NCBI GenBank assembly: GCA_021292105.1
Contig: CM037871.1
Location: forward strand, 22,626,057-22,690,056
DNA from: Anadara kagoshimensis
Taxonomy: Eukaryota; Mollusca; Bivalvia; Arcoida; Arcidae
Direction of reading: 5' to 3'
Length of the DNA: 64,000 nucleotides
This document shows, in pieces, positions 1 to 14,499 of the stretch (positions are counted from its first letter, which is position 1; each line of letters begins with the position of its first letter). A program made the position numbers and the translations under genes. The notes beneath the pieces were generated by a model. It saw nothing but the letters and a program-made list of their open reading frames with translations, made no database searches and had not been told where the DNA came from.

Positions 1-16
1 ATAGTTTAAAATATAC

Positions 17-259
17 CTCTCTATGTACATGGTAACTTGTGAACTGTCAGCAAAGTGACCAGGAAAAGCATATTGTCTCCAGTTGGTATTTGAAAATGCT
101 GCTGCTATGCTGTTTATAAGTGAAGATTTTCCAGCACCCTCAGTACCAATAATAGCCACATTCTTGCTCCTCTTACCGTCACTCTCCCTTCCAACTACTG
201 ACTTTAAATATTCTATTATCTCGTATTTTTTTTCTTCGTAATCCGTTGAATCTTCATTT
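17..259 (-). CDS. Internal exon of a P-loop GTPase-like protein (possibly IFI44-like)
   Basis: Seen: on the minus strand a pyrimidine-rich tract ending TTTTTTTTCAG precedes base 259, and a donor (AG|GTATAT) follows base 17. The 243 bp between them are open in one frame (phase 1 at both ends, about 80 codons). The peptide contains VAIIGTEGAGKSSLINSIA, a Walker A/G1 loop (GxxxxGKS) preceded by a hydrophobic beta strand, then an aromatic-rich stretch NTNWRQYAFPGHF. Known: this spacing and the GAGKSS(F/L)xNSI signature occur in interferon-induced protein 44-like and other dynamin/septin-like GTPases, which are expanded in bivalves. Inference: one exon of such a gene that continues off the left edge. 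AIG1/GIMAP or another GTPase family is possible, because no G3 or G4 motif is in view. A dispersed repeat (271-350) lies only 11 bp upstream of the acceptor. Confidence 0.6.
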
Positions 260-270
260 CTGAAAAAAAA

Positions 271-350
271 ATCATTCAACGAGTTTAACAAATTCAATAT
301 TGCATAAACACGAATGTAAGATTCTATTTATTATATAATCAAAAGAAAAT
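271..350. repeat. Dispersed repeat fragment (TTTATTATATAATC terminus)
   Basis: The stretch from CAACGAGTTTAA through TTTATTATATAATC is nearly identical to 53,130-53,192, and a diverged version lies at about 51,310-51,432. It is probably a fragment of the MITE-like family described at 53,046-53,578. It abuts the splice acceptor of the 17-259 exon. Confidence 0.6.
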
Positions 351-589
351 ACATTTTCGTGAAATGTGTATGTGTGTGTGTATGTAAATGTTATGATTAT
401 ATATAAATATATATATTTAAATATTCTTATGTGCTTAATAATATATAAATTGTATTATGTTCTAAGTTATACATGTATAAGCTGTTTTTCGGTTGCATAC
501 TTGTTACTTTATTTCAAATTTTATTTTATTTGTATTTTATTATTAAAATTTAAAAAAAATGGTGTATGGTAATTTCATAGTGTGATGAA
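351..589. other. AT-rich non-coding stretch
   Basis: Contains a short (TG)n run around 367-385 and (TA)-rich sequence. The 68-codon open frame here is low-complexity and has no recognisable domain. Confidence 0.5.
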
Positions 590-745
590 AAACCCAAATT
601 GTAGGAGATGCTTACCCTTCCAGAGCACCCGGTCTCACTTCATTGGTGGAAGTTCACGTGTTTACCCTAACTTGTCAGTTTTTACTTTGCTTCTGGATTG
701 TGATTTGGACATGGATTAGTATGTTAGTATTTTATTATTATTTCA
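590..745. repeat. Dispersed repeat, copy 1 (second copy about 30,160-30,315)
   Basis: The sequence running from GGAGATGCTTACCC through CGGTCTCACTTC, GAAGTTCACGTGT, TTGTCAGTTTT and GGACATGGATTAGTA recurs in the same order and orientation at about 30,160-30,315. I read it as two copies of one interspersed family. The class is unknown; no ORF or terminal repeats were recognised. Confidence 0.6.
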
Positions 746-2149
746 CATTTGGAAAGTCACACAGTAAGTCAATGAACTCATGCCTAGGTTGATAGAATAT
801 GCATGTATAATTATTTGACCTTATTATTTACGTCTTGTTACGTCCTAGTAACACCTTGAATTACATTATAATCCAGCCCCCAGTTTCACAATAATTCAAG
901 ATTTTCTAAGATTTTAAATTTAATTTTTTTAAATCTTTATATTTTTGTTGATTCTTGTAACAATCTAATACAGAAACTGAAAGTACAGTCCAAAGACCCT
1001 TTGATGCTGATGCAGTTGTTCTAAAATGGCATACAAAAGGTCACATGGCCAGGGGTCAAATGTCAACTTATATCAAAATTTATGAGAATTTTTCTTTTAT
1101 TGTTTTAGTGTGTAATAATAAGGTAAGGTTGCCATTGGATATTGAATTATGATATTTTGATGATAACACGTTTTGGCTACTATTGCAACCATAAAGTCAA
1201 AGGTTAAAAAAATCCCCTTTGATATCTTTTAATCTTCACCACAAAATTTCCCTTCAATTTATGTCATTATTATTTGACTGACTTGTACATTCTAAATAAA
1301 TTACAAAGATTACCAAAAAACCTAAAAAATTGTTCTCCATAGTTACCTTGATACAACTAAGAATACAATGCAATTATAAGTATTAAAACAAGCAGACAAT
1401 ACAAGACAATAAGACAAACACATGTGAACATTTTGGTTTTTTTTCAAAATGAAACTTGTATAGCAAAACTGTACAAGTTGTTGTAACCTATATGAAATGC
1501 ATCGTACAAGTTATAACTTGTTTGATTACTTTATACAAGTCATAATTAAAATCATAACATGTACACGTTACGAGTTATATTTTTGATGCAATGCCATGTC
1601 TCATTGATGACAATTGATGCTAAAGGCTAAAAAGTAATTCGGTTAAACATAATATGAGTTAAAGTTTTTGAGTGCACCATATCTACCTGCGGCATACTAA
1701 CATTTCTGTGGCTGTACTGCTTGCAGTGTAGCTATGTACTTCTTTATCCATATTGATGCTTCTAGGCTTCTTTAGCTTCTAATTTAATCTGGAATATATT
1801 TAAAAGTTAAGCTTTGCATATTGATTTTTCCCGAATTAGTGAGAACAGGCAGGATGAAGAAACAATACCAAACAAACTGATCCACTTTTCAGATTTTGAG
1901 CATTACGTAATTATATATCCACGATTGTAAACGAATGATGTTCGATATGTAACGTGTATTGTACCCGTGTATTGTACCACAACGCGATAACATGTTGCAC
2001 GATTCCATTGATGAGCATACGTTCAATACCTTTACAACAGAATAAACGTGTCTTGAGCTCACAAAGTTTTAAAAGTATCGTCATTTCAAAAGAGCCAACC
2101 GTTGACCTCTGTCGTGAAATGGTTTGGAAACAGGTTGGGAATATTGAAG
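746..2149. other. Non-coding AT-rich DNA
   Basis: No gene recognised. It holds a perfect 16 bp palindrome, ACAAGTTATAACTTGT, at 1,506-1,521, amid several other imperfect ACAAGTT/AACTTGT motifs (about 1,450-1,580). The open frame beginning at 1,954 becomes recognisable only near its 3' end (see the mariner relic). Confidence 0.5.
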
Positions 2150-2697
2150 AAAAAAGTTCGCAAAAAAACTCGAGTCATTCGGTAATACAAATTTTATTGA
2201 TTTTGGGGAAGTTTATGGGTCTGATAAGGAATCTTATGGGACAGTTCGTAGGTGAAGTAAGAAATTTCTGACTGGCACAGAGTTCGTCTACAATGCCGTA
2301 AAATCTGGCCGATTTGTGACTGTAACAGGAAAGGCAAATGTCTCAAAAGTCAAGGTAATATTTGAAAGTGATGGCAGATACAGGATTCGTCATATTGCCA
2401 AAGCTGTTGGCAGATCGGAATCGCGTTTGCATTTTATTTTGAAGTGTATTTTGAAATACGTCAGATTTTTGCCACATTGAACCCGCAAATATTGACAAAT
2501 GACCAAAATCGGGTATGAGTACAAAGCACTAAAATTGCACAAAATGTCTCCAAAATTCAATCATAGACAATTTGCAAACATTGTTCACTATTTGAGGCGA
2601 ATGTATTTGAGATATCGTACAATTACAAATCGAACAACCCTCGTGTCTTACATCATAATTCTTCTCGAAAATCAATCCCTTCTGTCCTTTAACTTCT
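2150..2697 (+). pseudogene. Decayed mariner-family transposase fragment
   Basis: Read across several frames, the plus strand gives, in order: TVTGKANVSKVKVIFESDG, then RIRHIAKAVGRSES followed by LHFILK (a helix-turn-helix), then a stretch resembling the linker around a WIPH motif, then KFNHRQFANIV just before the position of the family's GDETWVHY block. This order matches the N-terminal half of Tc1/mariner transposases, where paired helix-turn-helix domains bind the terminal inverted repeats. Stop codons and frame changes at about 2,270, 2,480-2,500 and 2,600 break it. The catalytic DD(D) region is not recognisable and no terminal inverted repeats were found. Inference: an old, immobile copy. 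Family assignment rests on motif memory, not a search. Confidence 0.65.
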
Positions 2698-3029
2698 AAT
2701 CGGAAACGGTCTTCGCTCAGATAAGTTTAAATAATATCATTTGAAAACCCTATCCTAATAATATTTTACTACACAAATGTACTGCACGTTTTTCCCGCTG
2801 AAATATGCATTTTGTTATACTTTTAATAGAATTATCTGCCCTTACTATGAACTATACAGAAGTTGCACATTCCATGTGAATGTGAAAAAGATAAAATCGG
2901 AATACAAAATATCCGGAGCAGAACGTTGACAACCCGATTAATGTCGTGTTTGTTATACTTGTAATTCAGATTAGAGATACCAGACAGAATATAAACATTA
3001 AATATGTCCTTTGTGAGGGCAATAACTTT
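2698..3029. other. Unannotated spacer before the satellite
   Basis: AT-rich with no recognisable gene or repeat. The first satellite monomer starts near 3,030, directly after TTTGTGAGGGCAATAACTTTG. Confidence 0.5.
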
Positions 3030-6000
3030 GAAACATTACATCGCAGACTTCAAAACACAACAATCTTGATACATTACATCGCAGACTTCAAACACAATTA
3101 GATTGATACATTACATCGCAGACTTCCAAACACAATTAGATTGATACATTAAATCGCAGAATTCAAACACAAAAAGCTTGATACATTACATCACAGACTT
3201 CAAAACACAATAAGATTGATACATCACATCGCAGACTTCAAAACACAATAAGATTGATACCTCACATCACAGACTTCAAAACACAATAAGATTGATACAT
3301 CACATCGCAGACTTCCAAACACAATAAGCTTCATACATTACATCGCAGACTTCAAAACATAATAAGCTTCATACATTACATCGCAGACTTCAAAACACAA
3401 TAAGCTTAATACATTACATCGCAGGCTTCAAAACACAAAAAGATTGATACATTACATCGCAGACTTCAAAACACAAAAAGATTGATACATTACATCGGAG
3501 ACTTCAAAACACAATAAGCTTGATACATCACATCGCAGACTTCAAAACACAATAAGATTGATACATCACATCGCAGACTTCAAAACACAATAAGATTGAT
3601 ACCTCACATCACAGACTTCAAAACACAATAAGATTGATACATCACATCGCAGACTTCCAAACACAATAAGCTTAATACATTACATCGCAGGCTTCAAAAC
3701 ACAAAAAGATTGATACATTACATCGCAGACTTCAAAACACAAAAAGATTGATACATTACATCGGAGACTTTTAAACACAATAACCTTGATACATTCTATC
3801 GCAGACTTCAAAACACAATAATCTTGATTCATTACATCGCAGACTTAAAAACACAATTATCTTGAGACATTACATCGCAGACATCCAAACACAAAAAGCT
3901 TGATACATCATTTCGCAGACATCAAACACAATAAGCTTGATACATTACATCGCAGACTTCAAAACACAATAGGCTTGAGACATTACATCGCAGACTTCAA
4001 ACACAAAAAGCTTGAGACATTACATCGCAGACTTCAAACACAAAAAGCTTGATACATTACATCGCAGACTTCAAAACACAATAAGCTTCATTATACATTA
4101 CATCGCAGACTTCAAAACCAATAAGCTTGATGCATTACGTCGCAGACTTCAAAACACATTAAGCTTCATACATTACATCGCAGACTTCAAACACAATAAG
4201 CTTCATACATTACATCGCAGACTTCAAAACACAATAAGCTTGATACATTACATCACAGGCTTCAAAACACAAAAAGATTGATAATTACATCGCAGACTTC
4301 AAAACACGAAAAGATTGATACATTACATCGGAGACTTTTAAACACAATAACCTTGATACATTCTATCGCAGACTTCAAAAAACAATAATCTTGATTCATT
4401 ACATCGCAGACTTAAAAACACAATTAGATTGATACATTACATCGCAGACTTCAAAACACAAAAAGCTTGATACATTACATCGCAGACTTCAAACACAAAA
4501 AGCTTGATACATCATATCGCAGACTTCAAACACAATAAGCTTGATACATTACATCGGAGACTTTTATACACAATAACCTTGATACATTCTATCGCAGACT
4601 TCAAAACACAATAATCTTGATTGATTACATTGCAGACTTAAAAACACAATTATCTTGAGACATTACATTGCAGACATCCAAACACAAAAAGCTTGATACA
4701 TTACATCGCAGACTTCAAACACAAAAAGCTTGAGACATTACATTGCAGACTTCAAAACACAATAAGCTTGATACATCACATCGCAGACTTCAAACACAAA
4801 AAACTTGAGACATTACATTGCAGACTTCAAAACACAATAAGCTTGATACATCACATCGCAGACTTCAAACACAAAAAACTTGATGCATTTCATCGCAGAC
4901 TTCAAAACACAAAAGGCTTGATACATTACATAGCAGATTTCAAAACGCGATAAGCTTGAGACATTACATCGCAGACTTAAAAACACAAAGAGCTTGATGC
5001 ATTACATCGCAGACTACAAACACAAACAGCTTGATGCATTACATCGCAGACTACAAACACAAACAGCTTGATGCATTACATCGCAGATTTGAAAACGCAA
5101 ACAGCTGGATGCATTACATCGCAGACTACAAACACAAACAGCTTGATACATCATATCGCAGACATCAAACACAATAAGCTTGATACATTCTATCGCAGAC
5201 TTCAAAACACAATAGGCTTGAGACATTACATCGCAGATTTCAAACACAAAAAGCTTGAGACCACATCGCAGACTTCAAACACAAAAAGCTTGATACATTA
5301 CATCGCAGACTTCAAAACACAATAAGCTTGATACATTACATCGCAGACTTCAAAACACAATAGATTTCATACATTACATCGCAGACTTCAAAACACAATA
5401 AGCTTCATTATACATTACATCGCAGACTTCAAACACAAAAAGCTTGATACATTACATGGCAGACTTCAAAGCACAATAGGCTTGATACATTACATAGCAG
5501 ATTTCAAAACGCGATAAGCTTGAGACATTACATCGCAGACTTAAAAACACAAAGAGCTTGATGCATTACATCGCAGACTACAAACACAAACAGCTTGATG
5601 CATTACATCGCAGACTACAATCACAAACAGCTTGATGCATTACATCGCAGATTTGAAAACGCAAACAGCTGGATGCATTACATCGCAGACTACAAACACA
5701 AACAGCTTGATACATCATATCGCAGACATCAAACACAATAAGCTTGATACATTCTATCGCAGACTTCAAAACACAATAGGCTTGAGACATTACATCGCAG
5801 ATTTCAAACACAAAAAGCTTGAGACATCACATCGCAGACTTCAAACACAAAAAGCTTGATACATTACATCGCAGACTTCAAAACACAATAAGCTTGATAC
5901 ATTACATCGCAGACTTCAAAACACAATAGATTTCATACATTACATCGCAGACTTCAAAACACAATAAGCTTCATTATACATTACATCGCAGACTTCAAAC

Positions 6001-9000
6001 ACAAAAAGCTTGATACATTACATGGCAGACTTCAAAGCACAATAGGCTTGAGACATTACATCGCAGACTTCAAACACAAAAAGCTTGAGACATTACATTG
6101 CAGACTTCAAAACACAATTAGCTTGATACATTACATAGCAGACTTTAAAAAACAATAGGCTTGAGACATCACATCGCAGACTACAAACACAAAAAGCTTG
6201 ATACATTACATCGCAGACTTTAAAACACAATAATCTTGAGACATTACATCGCAGACTTCAAAACACAATAGGCTTGAGACATTACATCGCAGACTTCAAT
6301 ACACAATAAGCTTGAGAGATCACATCGCAGACTTCAAACACAAAAAGCTTGATACATTACATCGCAGACTTCAAAACACAATAAGCTTGAGACATCACAT
6401 CGCAGACTTCAAAACACAATAGGCTTAATACATCACATCGCAGACTTCAAAACACAATAGGATTGATGCATTACATCGCACACTTCAAAACACAATAAGC
6501 TTGAGACATCACATCGCAGACTTCAAACACAAAAAGCTTGATACATTACATCGCAGACTTCAAAACACAATAATCTTGATACATTACATCGCAGACTTCA
6601 AAACACAATAGGCTTGAGACATTACATCGCAGACTTCAAAACACAATAAATTTCATACATTACATCGCAGACTTCAAAACAACATAAGCTTCATTATACA
6701 TTACATCGCAGACTTCAAACACAAAAAGCTTGATACATTACATCGCAGACTTTAAAACACAATAATCTTGAGACATTACATCGCAGACTTCAAAACACAA
6801 TAGGCTTGAGACATTACATCGCAGACTTCAATACACAATACGCTTAATACATTACATCGCAGACTTCAAAACACAATAAGCTTGAGAGATCACATCGCAG
6901 ACTTCAAACACAAAAAGCTTGATACATTACATCGCAGACTTCAAAACACAATAAGCTTGAGACATCACATCGCAGACTTCAAAACACAATAGGCTTAATA
7001 CATCACATCGCAGACTTCAAAACACAATAAGATTGATGCATTACATCGCACACTTCAAAACACAATAAGCTTGAGACATCACATCGCAGACTTCAAACAC
7101 AAAAAGCTTGATACATTACATCGCAGACTTCAAAACACAATAATCTTGATACATTACATCGCAGACTTCAAAACACAATAGGCTTGAGACATTACATCGC
7201 AGACTTCAAAACACAATAGGCTTGATACATCACATCGCAGACTTCAAAACACAATAAGATTGATGCATTACATCGCAAACTTCAAAACAGAATAAGATTG
7301 GTGCATTACATCGCAGACTTCAAAACACAATAAGATTGGTGCATTATATAGCAGACTTCAAAACACAATTAGCTTCATACATTACATCGCAGACTTCAAA
7401 ATACAATAAGCTTGAGACATAACATCGCAGACTTCAAAACACAAAAAGCTTGAGACATTACATCGCAGACTTCAAAACACAATTAGATTCATACATTACA
7501 TCGCAGACTTCAAACACAATCAGCTTGACACATCATATCGCAGACTTCAAAACACAATAAGATTGATACATCACATCGCAGACTTCAAAACACAATCAGC
7601 TTGATACATCACATCGCAGACTTCAAACACAATAGGCTTGATACATTACATCGCAGACTTCAAAACGCAATTTGCTTGAGACATTACATCGCAGACTTCA
7701 AAACACAAACAGCTTGATGCATTACATCAGATTTGAAAACACAAACAGCTGGATGCATTACATCGCAGACTACAAACACAAACAGCTTGATATATCATAT
7801 CGCAGACATCAAACACAATATGCTTGAGACATTACATCGCAGACTTCAAAACACAATAGGCTAAAGACATTACATCGCAGACTTCAAACACAAAAAGCTT
7901 GAGACATCACCGCAGACTTCAAACACAAAAAGCTTGATACATTACATCTCAGACTTCAAAACACAATAATCTTGAGATAATACATCGCAGACTTCAAACA
8001 AAAAGCTTGATACATTACATCGCAGACTTCAAACACAAAAAGCTTGAGACATACATTGCAGACTTCAAAACACAATTAGCTTGATACATTACATCGCAGA
8101 CTTAAAAAACATAGGCTTGAGACATTACATCGCAGACTACAAACACAATAAGCTTGATACATTACATCGCAGACTTCAAACACAAAAAGCTTGATACATT
8201 ACATCGCAGACTTCAAAACACAATAAGATTGATACATCACATCGCAGACTTCCAAACACAATAAGATTGATACATTACATCGCAGACTTCCAAACACAAC
8301 AAGCTTCATACATTACATCGCAGACTTCAAAACACAATAAGCTTCATACATTACATCGCAGACTTCAAAACACAATAAGCTTGATACATTACATCGCAGA
8401 CTTCAAAACACAATAAGATTGATACATCACATCGCAGACTTCCAAACACAATAAGATTGATACATTACATCGCAGACTTCCAAACACAACAAGCTTCATA
8501 CATTACATCGCAGACTTCAAAACACAATAAGCTTCATACATTACATCGCAGACTTCAAAACACAATAAGCTTGATGCATTACATCGCAGACTTCAAAACA
8601 CAATAAGATTGATACATTACATCGGAGACTTTTAAACACAATAACCTTGATACATTCTATCGCAGACTTCAAAAAACAATAATCTTGATTCATTACATCG
8701 CAGACTTAAAAACACAATTACATTGATACATTACATCGCAGACATCCAAACACAAAAAGCTTAATACATTACATCGCAGACTTCAAACACAAAAAGCTTG
8801 ATACATCATATCGCAGACTTTAAACACAATAAGCTTGATACATTACATCGGAGACTTTTATACACAATAACCTTGATACATTCTATCGCAGACATCCAAA
8901 CACAAAAAGCTTGATACATTACATCGCAGACTTCAAACACAAAAGCTTGATACATCATATCGCAGACATCAAACACAATAAGCTTGATACATTACATCGC

Positions 9001-12000
9001 AGACTTCAAAACACAATAAGCTTGATACATTACATCGCAGACTTCAAAACACAATAGGCTTGAGACATTACATCGCAGACTTCAAACACAAAAAGTTTGA
9101 GACATCACATCGCAGACTTCAAACACAAAAAGCTTGATACATTACATCTCAGACTTCAAAACACAATAATCTTGAGATAATACATCGCAGACTTCAAACA
9201 CAAAAAGCTTGATACATTACATCGCAGACTTCAAACACAAAAAGCTTGAGACATTACATTGCAGACTTCAAAACACAATTAGCTTGATACATTACATCGC
9301 AAACTTAAAAAAACAATAGGCTTGAGACATCACATCGCAGACTACAAACACAATAAGCTTAATACATTACATCGCAGACTTCAAACACAAAAAGCTTGAT
9401 ACATTACATCGCAGACTTCAAAACACAATAAGATTGATACATCACATCGCAGACTTCCAAACACAATAAGATTGATACATTACATCGCAGACTTCCAAAC
9501 ACAACAAGCTTCATACATTACATCGCAGACTTCAAAACACAATAAGCTTCATACATTACATCGCAGACTTCAAAACACAATAATCTTGATGCATTACATC
9601 GCAGACTTCAAAACACAATAAGCTTGATACATCACATCGCAGACTTCAAAACACAATAAGCTTCATACATTACATCGCAGACTTCAAAACACAATAAGCT
9701 TCATTATACATTACATCGCAGACTTCAAAACACAATAAGCTTGATGCATTACGTCGCAGACTTCAAAACACATTAAGCTTCATACATTACATCGCAGACT
9801 TCAAAACACAATAAGCTTCATACATTACATCGCAGACTTCAAAACACAATAAGCTTGATACATTACATCGCAGGCTTCAAAACACAAAAAGATTGATACA
9901 TTACATCGCAGACTTCAAAACACGAAAAGATTGATACATTACATCGGAGACTTTTAAACACAATAACCTTGATACATTCTATCGCAGACTTCAAAAAACA
10001 ATAATCTTGATTCATTACATTGCAGACTTAAAAACACAATTAGATTGATACATTACATCGCAGACTTCAAAACACAAAAAGCTTGATACATTACATCGCA
10101 GACTTCAAACACAAAAAGCTTGATACATCATATCGCAGACTTCAAAACACAATAAGCTTGATACATTACATTGGAGACTTTTATACACAATAACCTTGAT
10201 ACATTCTATCGCAGACTTCAAACACAATAATCTTGATTGATTACATTGCAGACTTAAAAACACAATTATCTTGAGACATTACATTGCAGACATCCAAACA
10301 CAAAAAGCTTGATACATTACATCGCAGACTTCAAACACAAAAAGCTTGATACATCATATCGCAGACTTCAAACACAATAAGCTTCATACATTACATCGCA
10401 GACTTCAAAACACAATAGGCTTGAGACATTACATCGCAGACTTCAAACACAAAAAGCTTGAGACATTACATTGCAGACTTCAAAACACAATAAGCTTGAT
10501 ACATCACATCGCAGACTTCAAACACAAAAAACTTGAGACATTACATTGCAGACTTCAAAACACAATAAGCTTGATACATCACATCGCAGACTTCAAACAC
10601 AAAAAACTTGATGCATTTCATCGCAGACTTCAAAACACAAAAGGCTTGATACATTACATAACAGATTTCAAAACGCGATAAGCTTGAGACATTACATCGC
10701 AGACTTAAAAACACAAAGAGCTTGATGCATTACATCGCAGACTACAAACACAAACAGCTTGATGCATTACATCGCAGACTACAAACACAAACAGCTGGAT
10801 GCATTACATCGCAGACTACAAACACAAACAGCTTGATACATCATATCGCAGACATCAAACACAATAAGCTTGATACATTCTATCGCAGACTTCAAAACAC
10901 AATAGGCTTGAGACATTACATTGCAGATTTCAAACACAAAAAGCTTGAGACATCACATCGCAGACTTCAAACACAAAAAGCTTGATACATTCTATCGCAG
11001 ACTTCAAAACACAATAGGCTTGAGAAATTACATCGCAGACTTCAAACACAAAAAGCTTGAGACATCACATCGCAGACTTCAAACACAAAATGCTTGATAC
11101 ATTACATCGCAGACTTCAAACACAAAAGGCTTGAGACATTACATTGCAGACTTCAAAACACAATTAGCTTGATACATTACATCGTAGACTTAAAAAAACA
11201 ATAGGCTTGAGACATCACTTCGCAGACAGACATACACAGAAAAAGCTGATACATTACATCGCAGACTTCAAAACACAATAAGCTTGATACATTACATCGC
11301 AGACTTCAAAACACAATAGGCTTGATACATCACATCGCAGACTTCAAAACACAATAAGATTGATGCATTACATCGCAGACTTCAAAACACAATAAGCTTG
11401 AGACATTACATCGCAGACTTCAAACACAAAAAGCTTGATACATTACATCGCAGACTTCAAAACACAATAATCTTGATACATTACATCGCAGAATTCAAAA
11501 CACAATAGTCTTGAGACATTACATCGCAGACTTCAAAACACAATATGGCTTGATACATCACATCGCAGACTTCAAAACACAATAAGATTGATGCATTACA
11601 TCGCAGACTTCAAACACAATAAGATTGGTGCATTACATGCAGACTTCAAACACAATAGATTGGTGCATTACATAGCAGACTTCAAAACACAATTAGCTTC
11701 ATACATTACATCGCAAACTTCAAAATACAATAATCTTGAGACATAACATCGCAGACTTCAAACACAATAATCTTGAGACATTACATCGGAGACTTTTAAA
11801 CACAATAACCTTGATACATTCTATCGTAGACTTCAAAACACAATAATCTGATTTTACATTGCAGACTTAAAAACACAATTATCTTGAGACATCACATCGC
11901 AGACTTCAAAACACAATTAGCTTCATACATTACATCGCAGACACCCAAACACAAAAAGCTTGATACATTACATCGCAGACTTCAAACACAATAGCTTGAT

Positions 12001-13499
12001 ACATCACATCGCAGACTTCAAAACACAATTAGCTTCATACATTACATCGCAGACTTCAAACACAATTAGCTTTGACACATCACATCGCAGACATTCAAAA
12101 CACAATAAGATTGATACATCACATCGCAGACTTCAAACACAATAAGCTTGATACATCACATCGCGACTTCAACACAAAAAACTTGATGCATTACATCGCA
12201 GACTTCAAAACACAATAGGCTTGATACATCACATCGCAGACTTCAACACAATACGCTTGATACATTACTCGCAGACTTCCAAAACACAAAATCTTGAAAC
12301 ATCACATCGCAGACTTCAAAACACAATAGCTTCATACTTACATCGCAGACTTCAAACACAATTAGCTTGACACATCACATCGCAGACTTCAAACACAATA
12401 AGATTGATACATCACATCGCAGACTTCAAAACACATAAGCTTGATACATCACATGGCAGACTTCAACACCAAAAACTTGATGCATTACATTGCAGACTTC
12501 AAACACAATAGGCTTTGATACATTACATCGCAGACTTCAAACAACATACTTGATACATTACATCGCAGACTTCAAAACACAATAGGCTTGAGACATTACA
12601 TTGCAGACTTCAAAACACAATAGGCTTGATACATCACATCGCAGACTTCAAACACAATAAGATTGATGCATTACATCGCGACTTTAAAACACAATAGATT
12701 GTGGTGCATTACAATCGCAGACTTCAAATCACAATAAGATTGGTGCATTACTAGCAGACTTCAAACACAATTAGCTTCATACATTACATCGCAGACTTCA
12801 AAACACAATAAGATTGATACATCACATCGCAGACTTCAACAACAAAAAAGCTTGAGACTTACATCGGAGACTTCAAAACACAAAAAGCCTGAGACATTAC
12901 ATCGCAGACTTCAAAACACAATTAGTTTCATACATTACATCGCAGACTTCAACCAATCAGCTTGACACATCACATCGCGACTTCAAAACACAATAAGATT
13001 GATACATCACATCGCAGACTTCGAAACACAATAAGCTTGATACATCACATCGCAGACTAAAAACACAAACAGCTTGATGCATTACATCACAGACTACAAC
13101 ACAACGCTTGATGCATTACATCGCAGATTTGAAAACACAAACGGCTGGATGCATTACATCGCAGACTACAAACACAAACAGCTTGATACATCATATCGCA
13201 ACATCAAACACAATAAGCTTGATACATTCTATCGCAGACTTCAAAACACATAGGCTTGAGACATTACATCGCAGACTTCAAACACAAAAAGCTTGATACA
13301 TTACATCGCAACTTCAAACACAATAGGCTTGAGACATTACATCGCGCAGCTTCAAACACAAAAAGCTTGATATATTATATCGCAGACTTCAAAACACAAT
13401 AATCTTGAGACTTCCATCGCAGACTTTAAAACAATAGGCTTGAGACCTCACATCACAGACTACAACACAATACGCTTGATACATTACATCGCAACTTCA
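3030..13499. repeat. Satellite array, left block (~38 bp monomer)
   Basis: Head-to-tail copies of a ~38 bp monomer: GATACATTACATCGCAGACT followed by TCAAAACACAATAAGCTT. Most carry AAGCTT (HindIII); common alternatives at that position are AGATT, ATCTT and GGCTT. A 37 bp form reads CAAACACAAAAAGCTT, and where 37 and 38 bp forms alternate the 75 bp dimer keeps a frame open. That explains the many 60-110 codon frames, which I do not call genes. Local higher-order repeats are visible: 5,014-5,247 recurs at 5,578-5,811 (offset 564), and 8,221 onward recurs at 8,411 (offset 190, five monomers). Variant monomers at 4,301 and 4,621 recur at 9,917 and 10,237 (offset 5,616 in both cases). From about 11,600 on, many monomers lose single bases. 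Confidence 0.97.
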
Positions 13500-14499
13500 N
13501 NNNNNNNNNNNNNNNNNNNNNNNNNNNNNNNNNNNNNNNNNNNNNNNNNNNNNNNNNNNNNNNNNNNNNNNNNNNNNNNNNNNNNNNNNNNNNNNNNNNN
13601 NNNNNNNNNNNNNNNNNNNNNNNNNNNNNNNNNNNNNNNNNNNNNNNNNNNNNNNNNNNNNNNNNNNNNNNNNNNNNNNNNNNNNNNNNNNNNNNNNNNN
13701 NNNNNNNNNNNNNNNNNNNNNNNNNNNNNNNNNNNNNNNNNNNNNNNNNNNNNNNNNNNNNNNNNNNNNNNNNNNNNNNNNNNNNNNNNNNNNNNNNNNN
13801 NNNNNNNNNNNNNNNNNNNNNNNNNNNNNNNNNNNNNNNNNNNNNNNNNNNNNNNNNNNNNNNNNNNNNNNNNNNNNNNNNNNNNNNNNNNNNNNNNNNN
13901 NNNNNNNNNNNNNNNNNNNNNNNNNNNNNNNNNNNNNNNNNNNNNNNNNNNNNNNNNNNNNNNNNNNNNNNNNNNNNNNNNNNNNNNNNNNNNNNNNNNN
14001 NNNNNNNNNNNNNNNNNNNNNNNNNNNNNNNNNNNNNNNNNNNNNNNNNNNNNNNNNNNNNNNNNNNNNNNNNNNNNNNNNNNNNNNNNNNNNNNNNNNN
14101 NNNNNNNNNNNNNNNNNNNNNNNNNNNNNNNNNNNNNNNNNNNNNNNNNNNNNNNNNNNNNNNNNNNNNNNNNNNNNNNNNNNNNNNNNNNNNNNNNNNN
14201 NNNNNNNNNNNNNNNNNNNNNNNNNNNNNNNNNNNNNNNNNNNNNNNNNNNNNNNNNNNNNNNNNNNNNNNNNNNNNNNNNNNNNNNNNNNNNNNNNNNN
14301 NNNNNNNNNNNNNNNNNNNNNNNNNNNNNNNNNNNNNNNNNNNNNNNNNNNNNNNNNNNNNNNNNNNNNNNNNNNNNNNNNNNNNNNNNNNNNNNNNNNN
14401 NNNNNNNNNNNNNNNNNNNNNNNNNNNNNNNNNNNNNNNNNNNNNNNNNNNNNNNNNNNNNNNNNNNNNNNNNNNNNNNNNNNNNNNNNNNNNNNNNNN
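13500..14499. other. Assembly gap (1,000 Ns)
   Basis: Exactly 1,000 N bases inside the satellite, the nominal size used for unresolved joins. Long open frames drawn across it are artefacts. Confidence 0.99.

Noticed and set aside
4012-12145. Many 60-111 codon frames with HYIADFK.../LHRRLQN... periodic peptides
   Set aside because: They arise wherever 37 and 38 bp monomers alternate (75 bp, 25 codons). They break as soon as the alternation fails and appear on both strands, so they are satellite by-products.
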